Below the pieces are notes generated by a model. That model did not search any database. It saw only the letters and a program-made list of their open reading frames with translations, and had not been told where the DNA came from. The position numbers and the translations under genes are program-made. Shown here piece by piece: positions 20,044 to 29,679 of a stretch of DNA of 64,000 nt. How positions within the stretch are numbered: the stretch's first letter is position 1; the number at the start of each line of letters is the position of its first letter. Source of the DNA: Entomortierella parvispora (lineage: Eukaryota; Mortierellomycota; Mortierellomycetes; Mortierellales; Mortierellaceae); contig OY752143.1 of assembly GCA_963573315.1 (NCBI GenBank), forward strand, positions 992,001-1,056,000, written 5' to 3'.

Positions 20044-20292
20044 CCTTTGCTACCATGTAATAGGCACAGAGGGGAATGCAAGGGAGAGACCGGGAGAGGG
20101 GACAGGGATAAGGACCAGGGACAGGGACAGGGGAAGAGGTAGAGTTGGGAGAACGAATGATGTTTATTATGTAGGGGGGATGGGGGTATATATATACGTC
20201 TGTGTGGCTGTGTGGCTGTGGTGGCTATGATGGTATTGTTTGGAGTGTAGTTTTGGAGTGTAGTTTTGGAGCGTAGCTAATCTTCTGTTGCA
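20044..20292 (-). repeat. A2 5' LTR with adjacent primer-binding site
   Basis: LTR 20056-20292; primer-binding sequence TGGTAGCAAAGG (20044-20055) abuts it. The base after the LTR starts AATTCCATAC, as after A1. Confidence 0.9.
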
Positions 20293-20889
20293 AATTCCAT
20301 ACACGTCTGGGCTGGCCTATTTCTTGTCCTGCCCACCCGATACAATAAAGACACCTTTCTTCCTTCCCGTTATTTTGGTCATCCTTCGCACTCGTTAATT
20401 AAAAACACGTTTTATCGAGAATATTCGATATTCGACACGTCACGAAACGTCGCAGACTCAGATCGCACGAAGTACGCGTCTCTTGTACTTCTGGTCTAGG
20501 ATCGCGAACCTAGGATCGGTATCCGCACTCATTGGCTTGTCCTCTGATCTCCGACAAGTAACCCTGGCGTCCAGGTTCTGGACCTAGGGCTATAGCTACC
20601 CTTAGTACGTATCTCTCAGCTGCACCTATCAGGACCTCCATCTCGTTCTCCTTCATCTATGTTGCCATCCCGGACCCTACTCATAGGTCCGGCTTATGAT
20701 TAGTACCTGCTCGGATATGTATCCTACTCTTCCGTGTCATCTCTGACTCAACGCAGGCCTGGTCCAGGCCTTCTTCACTCTCTAGTATATAAACCCCCCC
20801 TGTCCTCTTGCTTTGTTCCTCAGTCTGCAATTCACAATAAACCACACCTTTCCTTCACCTTCTTGTTCCTGTCTTGTCCGATCGTGACA
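20293..20889 (+). other. LTR-like or promoter-like segment (copy 2)
   Basis: Duplicate of 3449-4045 with no difference noticed. Confidence 0.4.
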
Positions 20890-21204
20890 ATGAAGTTCAA
20901 AACAGGGTAAGAGGCAGCTTAGATGAGCGTGCGAATGGGAAGGAATGAGAACGGGGATGGAAGATGGGAGGGCAGATGAAGGATGGAGAGCGATGAAGAT
21001 GACAAGATGAAAAGGCAGATGAAGGATGAGAGGCAGATGAGGGATGCAGAGGGAGATGTAGATGGAAAGACAGACCAAGATGCGATGGCAGATGAAGGAC
21101 GGAGAGGCAGATGAGAAAGGTAGACGAAGATGAGAAGGCAGATGATCGGAAGAAAGATGATGATGGAACCGGAATGATGACGCGGCATCCTTTTTTTTTT
21201 TTTT
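20890..21204 (+). repeat. Purine-rich degenerate repeat and T14 (copy 2)
   Basis: Duplicate of 4046-4360. Confidence 0.7.
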
Positions 21205-21265
21205 GGCATTTGCATGGGCAGAAGATGGTAGGATGAGAGTTGTGAATTTTTTATTCTGCACTGGA

Positions 21266-21978
21266 TTACATAACTTGAGTTGTAAACATCATCGGTGACG
21301 ATGATGATGAAGGTGCGAAGTACTCAGAGATCGGCGAAGACGACTTTGAGTGATAAACCTCATGCAACGCCGTCAATGAGTGGCGATGAGCAATCAACGA
21401 TCTGTCGTCGTCTTCCTGTCCTTTGTCAACGCTTGAGTCCCAATCTTGCTCATACTCTTCATCTCCTTGTGTACTACGGGTTGATGTACCAACATTTGGG
21501 CTAAAAGGAGAATGATCATTCTGCATCCAATCCTGTTCCTGATCATCTTCAAATTGTTGTTGCAGATGCTGCTGAAGCTGAAGCTCTTCATGTTGCGATC
21601 GCTGTAACTTTTCTTGCTGATGACGCTTTAGTTTTTGTTGATGCTGCAATTGAGTAGATTGCTGTTCCTGTTGTTCAAGTTGTTGCATCCTCTGCAGGTT
21701 CAACATCTGATGTTGTTGGTCCAGCTGCTGTTGCTGCATTTCAAGTTCTTGTTGAAGCTTCTCTAAAAGCTTTCGCTGCACTGTCCTCTCCAGATGCGGA
21801 CATCTGAGTCCGAAGAGAGGAGAGAATATCAATTTAAGCAAGGATATTAAATAATATATTCATTTTCAATTACCTTTGCAAATTCACAGCCCGTGAACCC
21901 ATTACAGGTTCTGCAGTACCCTTGTTCGATTCACTTTGTTGGGGCAACCGCTGGTATTGTTGCTGTGGAAGAGGACGA
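21266..21978 (-). pseudogene. Glutamine-rich coiled-coil gene fragment (copy 2)
   Basis: Duplicate of 4422-5134: exon 21978-21874, intron 21873-21804 (70 bp), last exon 21803-21266. Same intact frame in both exons and the same loss of the 5' part, so the truncation preceded the duplication. Confidence 0.55.
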
Positions 21979-22013
21979 CTGGTATGCAAGGAGAAAAAAA
22001 AGAAATGTCAGAT

Positions 22014-22366
22014 TGTCGCACACACAGCCTCGTATCACATGATCCGCCCCGCCAGCGGTCGTACACAGTCGCTCTCATTTGATCTTGTTTGTTTGTTGCC
22101 TCTTTGCCACCACAATACATGGTGGCAAACCCCCAGGCACACAAGCATGCTCGTTTGACGCATGCTCTTTCCTTCTTGTAATATAAATAGTCAGTCCCTT
22201 TTAGATAGTTTAGTTCTTTACCTAGTAACTTGAATACATTCCCTAAAACACCTTGAACCCTCTCCCCGCCTTGATCCTCCTTCACCCCACCCCGCCTTAC
22301 CTTGCCCTTGGAAAGATCATTCCCCCTTTGACCTGCCTAGTCGTGATTCTCGACACTTCGTCTGCA
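22014..22366 (+). repeat. Candidate 5' LTR of B (copy 2)
   Basis: Duplicate of 5170-5522, including the 10-bp hairpin. Confidence 0.4.
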
Positions 22367-22383
22367 TTGAATCGTACTCTGAC

Positions 22384-22858
22384 ATTTGCTAAATTATGTG
22401 CAGCGCGAACTGACGATTTTTTAGAAAATCGACTTGTTGTCCCTATAATGATTGAGGGAAAAATGTTTAAAGCACTTGTTGATTCAGGAGCAACAGCTTC
22501 ATTTCTGAGTCAGCGAGTTGTCGATACGCTGAATCTGGACATTGGTCCAAAACTGACTGCAAAACTGGCTAATGGAGATGAATTTCAATACTCTATGACT
22601 GCACGCAAAATAGAAATGAAATGCAATGGACGATGTCGGTCAAAAAGTCTTGCTGTCATGACTCTTGGCGACTACGACTTTATCTTAGGAGTAGACCTGT
22701 TTGCCAAGTTTGGCTACTTCATTGGTGCCTCCGATAACCCTGCAAGAAGTCCTCTTGATGACTACAATGAGCTTCTCATTGAACATGACATGCCTCCTAA
22801 TATTGTGGCACTCGAACGCCCAGCTGAGGAGACGACACCTGAATTCCTAGAAACACGC
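22384..22858 (+). pseudogene. B protease fragment (copy 2)
   Basis: Duplicate of 5540-6014 with intact Asp-Ser-Gly-Ala-Thr, cut by the C solo LTR. Confidence 0.8.
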
Positions 22859-23337
22859 TGTGATGTTGTCTAATGTAAGTATAGTCTAAGGTCAGCAATG
22901 AGCTGGAAGCGAAATTGATAACGAGAAGAAAGATGACTAACAAAAATCGTCGCTTACAGTTGATAGGGACTTTGCTCTCAGGGCCACAGGGATCAGGCAC
23001 AACGCTGTTGTATGATCAGATACAGTCTCAAGGAGATAGTACTGGAGATAAACAGGAAGGAGAGAGAGTCAGCAAAGGGATCAAAAGATAAGCAGAACGA
23101 ACTGGATGAAAACCAAGGACCACATACCGAAGAGCAGGCAGGTCCTAACGGGATCCAAACAGGAGAACAAAGACTACAAGGCTAAGAGCACGACGGCTAA
23201 AAAGTATACGGCACACAGAGTCGGTAAGAATGAGAGAGGGATCTCTTGATTTATTGTAACTGTCGCATAATTTGGTGGCAAAGGCAAAGATTTTGGAACC
23301 AAATAATGCTGCTGGCGGCAAGGCAGTCACAGAGGCC

Positions 23338-23361
23338 CGATCAGGTACATATACCTGATCG
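23338..23361. other. Perfect hairpin in D LTR
   Basis: Arms CGATCAGGTA (23338-23347) and TACCTGATCG (23352-23361) with a 4-nt loop. Present in every D LTR in the window. Confidence 0.85.
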
Positions 23362-23423
23362 TTACAATAAATCAAGAGATCCCTCTCTCATTCTTACCGA
23401 CTCTGTGTGCCGTATACTTTTTA

Positions 23424-24010
23424 TTTTTTTCGGTAAAGAAGAGGATCTCTCATCCATCCACATCCACATCCATCCACATCCACATCCATTGTCATCCACA
23501 TCCATTGTCATCCATATCCATTGTCATCCACATCCACATCCATTGTCAACAACGGCATTCACTTGGATCAACGACGACATTCAGTTGGATCAACCCATTA
23601 ACCCGGATCAACAACGGCATTCACTTGGATCAACGACGACATTCAGTTGGATCAACCCATTAACCCGGATCAACAACGGCATTCACTTGGATCAACGACG
23701 ACATTCAGTTGGATCAACCCATTAACGTGGATCAACAACGAAATTCACTTGGATCAACCTTGATCTCACCACCGATTCACCGGAATTAGCCCCCATTCCG
23801 CATACTCATGCACTCAACTTCGGAGCACCCATCCGACCATCAATCCAATCCATCCATCTAAACGAAACAGCTCGTTAGATTCCCCTCAGCTGTAGCTACC
23901 GAGCGCACTGAACCCCATCATCACGTGACAACTTTGTGACTGTTGTTTTTTTTCCCATTTCACTCATTCGCAATTCATTCATTCGGATCTACTAGATCGG
24001 ATTCTCACTC
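23424..24010 (+). repeat. D1 leader: CATCCA repeats and 62-bp minisatellite
   Basis: The 5' untranslated leader starts with a T-run and TCGGTAAAGAAG, then CATCCA-type short repeats (about 23450-23545), then three 62-bp units each starting AACGGCATTC (23551, 23613, 23675) and a decayed fourth. The remaining about 250 bp up to the ATG show no other feature. No TGG primer-binding site follows the LTR. Confidence 0.85.
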
Positions 24011-27000
24011 ATGACGAAATACACCCCAAAGGTCAACCGTGCCCGTCTGACGGCGGTAGTCATCCCTGTGGCGTCGGCTACTAGTGCTCAGCCCGCACCC
24101 AACCTTGGACAGATCGCCAACACAGGTGATGCTACTTCAGCTACTGATGCTGCCAATGCTACCTTCGCTACCACCGCCACTTCCGTGACAGAACCCTGCA
24201 ACGAGGCAACAGCTGAGAGTATGGATATCGACGACGAAGTCACGACATTTGAAGGAACACTGCCTTCACAGCTGCCTTCAATCCCTAAGCGCCAGCCTGG
24301 GATGCCAATGTCAATCACAGGCGCCGTAACCACGCCTCCTCAGGAAGACGATCTTGTGCTATTCTCAGATGAGCAACTAGAACATGAGATCGCAACAATG
24401 CACTTGGCAATGACCACCGCCAAGCAACAAATGCGGTCATACACGATCCTCATCGCACGTAATGAAATTACCAATACGACTCTCGACCTGGATCAAGGGA
24501 AGACGAATGAGTACAGGAAGAAACTTATGATGATTAAGCAAAGGCACGACGCCTTGGAGATAAATTATCGTATGCTGTGTGACATGCGCCAGCCTGTTCC
24601 CGCACAGTGGGCAAGTCAGCAGGCACCGGCTCAAGACAGCAACGCTGCTTCCTCGACACCGCAAGGACCAATGCGCTCTGAAGCAGGATTTCCAGTCAAG
24701 CCACTGCCTCAATGGAAGCGATTTGGAGAAGCTGATACTAAATCCGCTTATGACTGGTGGGCTCACTTCGAACGAGAAGTGGTGCCATACCTTGGAGAAA
24801 CCTACCTCCGATCTCATGGTGACAGGTACCTGTGCTATCTTGTTCTGAGCCAACATTTTCACGACAAACTCAAGGCCATCTTTGCAGACAATCAAGAGGT
24901 GATCACCATCGATTACCTGGAAAGAACATTCTTCGAAACTTGCTTAACCACTGAAGAGCGAGAGGCAGCCTTGTCTAACCTGACCAACTTTGGCCGCCAT
25001 CAAGGGGAACCGTACCGTCACTACGCCCACCGTATCGCGCGCGCTACCAGAGTGTACCGCATTCAAGATGACAACGACCTCATCCTCACCCTACTGCGTC
25101 AAGGCATTTCATCCCAGGAGATGGACACTGTTAATTCCCGGTTCCAGATGGCTAACCGCCACTTGGTGCAGCTGCCGGACAGTCCTCTTACTATCAGCGA
25201 TTTCTGCGCCGCCTTGAGTAAACTCACAGGGCCCAGCAATGCACGCGATGACTTCCGCGCCCCTTTGGTGCCCATCAATGATCAAAAGGCTGTCAAGGAT
25301 ACCGCCGGAGCCAAAGGATTGTACTGTGACACCTGCAAGAAGAACGGTAACCATACCACAAAAAACCACTTTGAATGCGAATACTGCCGTAAACCTGGTC
25401 ACTCAATGGACAAGTGCCGCACACGTATGAACGAAGAACGGAGCAGAGGTCGCTCAAACAATTATAATGACAACCGGGACAGAGCCGACCACAAGAACCC
25501 AGGGTATTCTGCCCGAGGATCAGGTCGCTATGAACCCTACCAATCTGATTCTCGTAACCGTCGAGAAGACCAGGATAATAATAACTCACGAGACCGTAAC
25601 TATCGTAAGAACCCTCTTCATATACTTCGCGGAAAAGCATGGAAGCCTTACCAAGATCTTCACTTCAACATGCTAACTTCTGCCCTTAACTCACCTCAGG
25701 CTAAGGACGTACCACCGATACTGGAAGAAAATTTCATCAAGTTAATTCATCTGACTGATTCCATATTGGGGCACGCAGGCAGGGGAAGTACAGAGTTACA
25801 AGGCAGTATGACAATAAACGAAGAACAATTGAGTACTCATGAAACAATCGTGTACAACGAACTCGTAGATGAAAAGGATGCTGACTCCAGATTAATAGTA
25901 CCTATCTACTTCGAAGGGTATCAGTTTGAAGCTCTACTTGACTCAGGAGCTACCAAGTCCTTCATTGACAAATCAATCGTAGACAACCTCAAACTAAATG
26001 TGAACAAAGCACACGGAAATATATTCCTAGGACACAAGGAAATGCATGTGGCCCGTACAGGAACAACGGAACAGATAGAGATAGAGTGTAACGAACACTT
26101 CTTGCTCACTTCATTCGAAGTCTTTGACTTGCAGTATCCTTTCGTCATCGGAATGGATTTATTCAACAAACTCGGGTTCACCATTGGAGGCATAGCAGAT
26201 GGTCGTGCACACGCACATACCCTCCCACCTCCGATACCGGACGAGAAGCCATCGACGCTACCTCTAGAAACTCCAGCTGAAGAACTTACGGACAAATTCA
26301 AAAAGTGTAAGGCACAATTTATGAACGAAATTGAGGGAGCGTTACACGGCAATGCCCAAATTCCTCTGGATAGCCACTGCACACTACCTGAAATGCATGT
26401 CTTCCTAGACGTTCCAGAAGGTACCACGGTGTATCGCCGGCCAAGAAAATTCGCCGAACAGCAGCAACATATCTTCGATGAGCAAGTTGACAAATGGCTT
26501 AAGGATGGAGTCATCACACATGCGCCGGCCAATAATCGCCACAACAATACGTTGACTCTGGCGGCCAAGAAAGACCTACTAGGCAATAAAACGAAATGGC
26601 GAGTCTGTCTCGATCCACGACCCTTGAACAAGCTACTCAAGGATGACAATCACCCTGTACCATTGATATTGGATATCCTGCAACAAATTGGAGGGCATGC
26701 AATATATTCCACAATTGATCTTACGCAAGCTTATCATCGCCTACCTATTGAAGCAGGCCACCAACCACTGACGGCCTTTATGCACCGTGGAATTCAGTAT
26801 ATGTTCCGGCGAGCCCCGTTCGGACTAAAACCTCTCTCCAGTATTTTCCAACGTGGAATGACGCGCATCCTGGGCGACTTGCCTTTCGTGTTGGTTTTTA
26901 TCGACGACATCGTCATTTTCTCTAAGACCAGAGAGGAGCATGCAGAACATGTCAAATGCGTAATTGAGCGGCTTACAAAAGCTAACCTAATTATCAACCC

Positions 27001-29086
27001 GGATAAGTCGCATTTCTATGCCACACAAATTGTCCTCTTGGGCTTCGTGGTGGACTTAGCTGGTAAGCGTGTCGACCCCACCAAGCTTGCCAATATCGAG
27101 CAATGGGTACCCCCAACGACGGGCACTCAAGTACAATCATACATGGGCACCTTCAATTTCTTCCGGGAGTTTATTCCGCTGTTCAGTACACTAGCGGCAC
27201 CATTAGACAAATTAAGGCACGAGACAAAACCTTTCAAGCTCAATCAGGATGAACTGGACGCCTTCAATGCTTTTAAAAAATTACTGAGCATGGCTCCCAT
27301 CCTGCACTTCCCGGATTTTTCACTGATGTTCTACGTTGCCACTGATGCATCCAACGTGGGCGTCGCAGCGGTGCTATACCAACGAGTATATAACGAATCC
27401 AAGAAGAAATGGCAGAACAGGTATATATCGTTCATGGCACGATCACTACAGGACCGAGAACGTCGCTACTCAGCAACCCAAAAAGAATTACTGGGTATCG
27501 TTTTCGCACTTACAAAGTTTCATTATTACTTGTGGGGCAGACATTTTACACTCTATACTGACCACCGCGCTCTTATATACATTCATACCCAAAAGGATCT
27601 GAATTCCATGCTTACAGGATGGCATGAGACTATTTTGAGCTACGACTTCGCCGTAGAATATCGACCTGGAGTCATGAATATCCTACCTGACCACTTGTCC
27701 AGACTATTCCCAGCATCAATGCAAACGCGCTACGATTCCAACCAAGCGTATATTGTCAATGCCTACATGCACATCATGCAAAACAGTGACACCATAATGC
27801 GCACGGTACACGAAAACAAAATAAAGGACGAAATCCTCCACAAGACTCATGCTCTAGGACATCTAGGAGCAAATGCGATGGTACGCTCCATCCATGCTGA
27901 GCAATGCACATGGCCCCGTCTCACGGATGACTGCCTAGCTTGGGTTAAGAAATGCCCGGATTGCCAAAAATACAACATTAGTCTCAAGGGCTACCATCCA
28001 CTGAAAGCTATCCACGCAAACTTGCCTGGAGATCATATGGCAATGGACTTGGCTGGACCATTCCCGTTATCTACAACAGGCAATGTCTTCCTCCTCATCC
28101 TAGTGGATGTTTGCACCCGCTTCGTATTTCTCAAGGCCATACCTGACAAACAGGCCAATACAGTGGCACGCGCCCTCTTTGACATATTCTGTACTATTGG
28201 TTTTCCTCGCGTTTTACAATCCGACAACGGCAGAGAATTTGTGAACAAACTTATGCACACAATGACTACTCAGTTCGGTGTCGATCACAGGCTTCTTACA
28301 CCATACCACCCTCGAGGTAATGGCGTCGCAGAACGACACGTCAAAATTGCAGTCGACATCATCAAAAAGGAGCATCAACAAAAACAAGACTCCTGGGACC
28401 TTCATGTCCCTATGGCACAGCTTGCAATGAACTCAAGGATCGTCGCCCTCCATAATTCATCCCCGTTTTCTCTCTTCTTTGCTCGGAAGGCCAACGGCTT
28501 CCAAAATTACTCCAAATCTACAAAAACTACTATGACTCACGCAGACCTCTGCGAAAGACTCCAATATATGACAGAAGTTGTGTTCCCTGCCATTGACAAA
28601 AAATCACAAGAGACACAAAGGAGAATGATTGCGAGATTCAATGCGACCGTCTTGCAGAATGATTTCCCAGACGGCGCCAAAGTAATGACGCTTGATCCAA
28701 TTCTCGGCAACAAGCTTACGCCTCGCTACGAAGGGCCATACACTGTAGTGCGCCGCACATCCGGTGGTTCATACGAACTTCGTGATGGTACTGGCGAACT
28801 TCTTAGCCGCAACTATGCTCCTTCTCAGCTCAAACTGGTATTAGAAGATCTGGCGACTCTGCCAATTTTTGAAATCGAATACATTCTTGACCACCGACCA
28901 CATCCTTCCCGAGGGGGGGAGTGGGAATACAAAGCAAAATGGGTAGGCTACTCAGAAGAGGATTACACATGGGAACCTGAAGAAAACTTCATCGAAAAAC
29001 AATGCGTTCGAGACTACTGGAAACTTGTTAAAGAAAAGAAGAATCCATCGCAGCAAAGACAAAAGAGATATTTACCAAGGGGCTGA
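24011..29086 (+). CDS. Family D Gag-Pol single polyprotein (1691 aa), D1
   Basis: One uninterrupted frame for gag and pol. Residues about 1-230: Ala/Thr-rich and helical N-terminus. About 230-420: gag domain. About 455-470: zinc knuckle Cys-X2-Cys-X4-His-X4-Cys, followed by an Arg/Asn/Asp-rich basic stretch. About 643-648: protease Asp-Ser-Gly-Ala-Thr. About 965: RT with Phe-Ile-Asp-Asp. About 1107: RNase H Ala-Thr-Asp-Ala-Ser. About 1280-1320: integrase HHCC finger. About 1343, 1404, 1438: integrase Asp, Asp, Glu. About 1620-1670: chromodomain (Ala-Lys-Trp-Val-Gly-Tyr ... Thr-Trp-Glu-Pro-Glu), which in this family directs integration by binding histone marks. The ATG context is ACTC-ATG. Differs from D3 by Ala against Thr at residue 11. 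Confidence 0.96.
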   Translation: MTKYTPKVNRARLTAVVIPVASATSAQPAPNLGQIANTGDATSATDAANATFATTATSVTEPCNEATAESMDIDDEVTTFEGTLPSQLPSIPKRQPGMPMSITGAVTTPPQEDDLVLFSDEQLEHEIATMHLAMTTAKQQMRSYTILIARNEITNTTLDLDQGKTNEYRKKLMMIKQRHDALEINYRMLCDMRQPVPAQWASQQAPAQDSNAASSTPQGPMRSEAGFPVKPLPQWKRFGEADTKSAYDWWAHFEREVVPYLGETYLRSHGDRYLCYLVLSQHFHDKLKAIFADNQEVITIDYLERTFFETCLTTEEREAALSNLTNFGRHQGEPYRHYAHRIARATRVYRIQDDNDLILTLLRQGISSQEMDTVNSRFQMANRHLVQLPDSPLTISDFCAALSKLTGPSNARDDFRAPLVPINDQKAVKDTAGAKGLYCDTCKKNGNHTTKNHFECEYCRKPGHSMDKCRTRMNEERSRGRSNNYNDNRDRADHKNPGYSARGSGRYEPYQSDSRNRREDQDNNNSRDRNYRKNPLHILRGKAWKPYQDLHFNMLTSALNSPQAKDVPPILEENFIKLIHLTDSILGHAGRGSTELQGSMTINEEQLSTHETIVYNELVDEKDADSRLIVPIYFEGYQFEALLDSGATKSFIDKSIVDNLKLNVNKAHGNIFLGHKEMHVARTGTTEQIEIECNEHFLLTSFEVFDLQYPFVIGMDLFNKLGFTIGGIADGRAHAHTLPPPIPDEKPSTLPLETPAEELTDKFKKCKAQFMNEIEGALHGNAQIPLDSHCTLPEMHVFLDVPEGTTVYRRPRKFAEQQQHIFDEQVDKWLKDGVITHAPANNRHNNTLTLAAKKDLLGNKTKWRVCLDPRPLNKLLKDDNHPVPLILDILQQIGGHAIYSTIDLTQAYHRLPIEAGHQPLTAFMHRGIQYMFRRAPFGLKPLSSIFQRGMTRILGDLPFVLVFIDDIVIFSKTREEHAEHVKCVIERLTKANLIINPDKSHFYATQIVLLGFVVDLAGKRVDPTKLANIEQWVPPTTGTQVQSYMGTFNFFREFIPLFSTLAAPLDKLRHETKPFKLNQDELDAFNAFKKLLSMAPILHFPDFSLMFYVATDASNVGVAAVLYQRVYNESKKKWQNRYISFMARSLQDRERRYSATQKELLGIVFALTKFHYYLWGRHFTLYTDHRALIYIHTQKDLNSMLTGWHETILSYDFAVEYRPGVMNILPDHLSRLFPASMQTRYDSNQAYIVNAYMHIMQNSDTIMRTVHENKIKDEILHKTHALGHLGANAMVRSIHAEQCTWPRLTDDCLAWVKKCPDCQKYNISLKGYHPLKAIHANLPGDHMAMDLAGPFPLSTTGNVFLLILVDVCTRFVFLKAIPDKQANTVARALFDIFCTIGFPRVLQSDNGREFVNKLMHTMTTQFGVDHRLLTPYHPRGNGVAERHVKIAVDIIKKEHQQKQDSWDLHVPMAQLAMNSRIVALHNSSPFSLFFARKANGFQNYSKSTKTTMTHADLCERLQYMTEVVFPAIDKKSQETQRRMIARFNATVLQNDFPDGAKVMTLDPILGNKLTPRYEGPYTVVRRTSGGSYELRDGTGELLSRNYAPSQLKLVLEDLATLPIFEIEYILDHRPHPSRGGEWEYKAKWVGYSEEDYTWEPEENFIEKQCVRDYWKLVKEKKNPSQQRQKRYLPRG

Positions 29087-29270
29087 AATCACGGCAACAA
29101 ATGCCAAGAAGGGTTTCGATCCCACATAGCCTCCCCTTCAACAATATCACATGAGGTTTTCATATTTTTCCCTCAAAATATCTTAGAGTTAGCAAAGAGG
29201 TTTTATTTTTTACCCTCTACGCTGCCAGCAGCGCCAGATCTCGCTACACTCTCCATGGGAGGGGAAGTCA
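29087..29270 (+). other. D1 3' untranslated region and polypurine tract
   Basis: 184 bp without coding signal, ending in the purine tract that primes plus-strand synthesis next to the LTR at 29271. Confidence 0.75.
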
Positions 29271-29679
29271 TGTCGCATAATTTGGTGGCAAAGGCAAAGA
29301 TTTTGGAACCAAATAATGCTGCTGGCGGCAAGGCAGTCACAGAGGCCCGATCAGGTACATATACCTGATCGTTACAATAAATCAAGAGATCCCTCTCTGA
29401 TTCTTACCGACTCTGTGTGCCGTATACTTTTTAGTAACGATCAGGTATATGTACCTGATCGGGCCTCTGTGACTGCCTTGCCGCCAGCAGCATTATTTGG
29501 TTCCAAAATCTTTGCCTTTGCCACCAAATTATGCGACATGACTTCCCCTCCCATGGAGAGTGTAGCGAGATCTGGCGCTGCTGGCAGCGTAGAGGGTAAA
29601 AAATAAAACCTCTTTGCTAACTCTAAGATATTTTGAGGGAAAAATATGAAAACCTCATGTGATATTGTTGAAGGGGAGG

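Larger units (their letters stand above)
14917..20292 (-). mobile_element. A2: complete Ty3/gypsy chromovirus, family A (hybrid junction element)
   Basis: 5376 bp with two identical-looking 237-bp LTRs (14917-15153, 20056-20292), polypurine tract, primer-binding site, intact gag and pol. The left flank is C0 pol ending CGTAC, the right flank is AATTC...; these do not match each other. The left flank matches that of A3, the right flank that of A1. This marks A2 as the crossover product of two A insertions (or an assembly join). Confidence 0.93.
23261..29433 (+). mobile_element. D1: Ty3/gypsy chromovirus, inserted in the LTR of D2
   Basis: 6173 bp; LTRs 23261-23423 and 29271-29433 (163 bp each, one substitution: C in the left, G in the right LTR near 29400). 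TSD GTAAC (23256-23260 and 29434-29438), both inside the LTR of D2. Polypurine-type tract GGGAGGGGAAG just before the right LTR. Intact ORF. Confidence 0.95.

Noticed and set aside
23450-23740. Possible CRISPR-like array (62-bp repeats)
   Set aside because: Direct tandem units without spacers, in the leader of a eukaryotic retrotransposon.
25921-26649. 242-aa minus-strand ORF inside D1 pol (repeated in D2 and D3)
   Set aside because: Antisense of the protease-RT region; kept open only because the sense strand is conserved.
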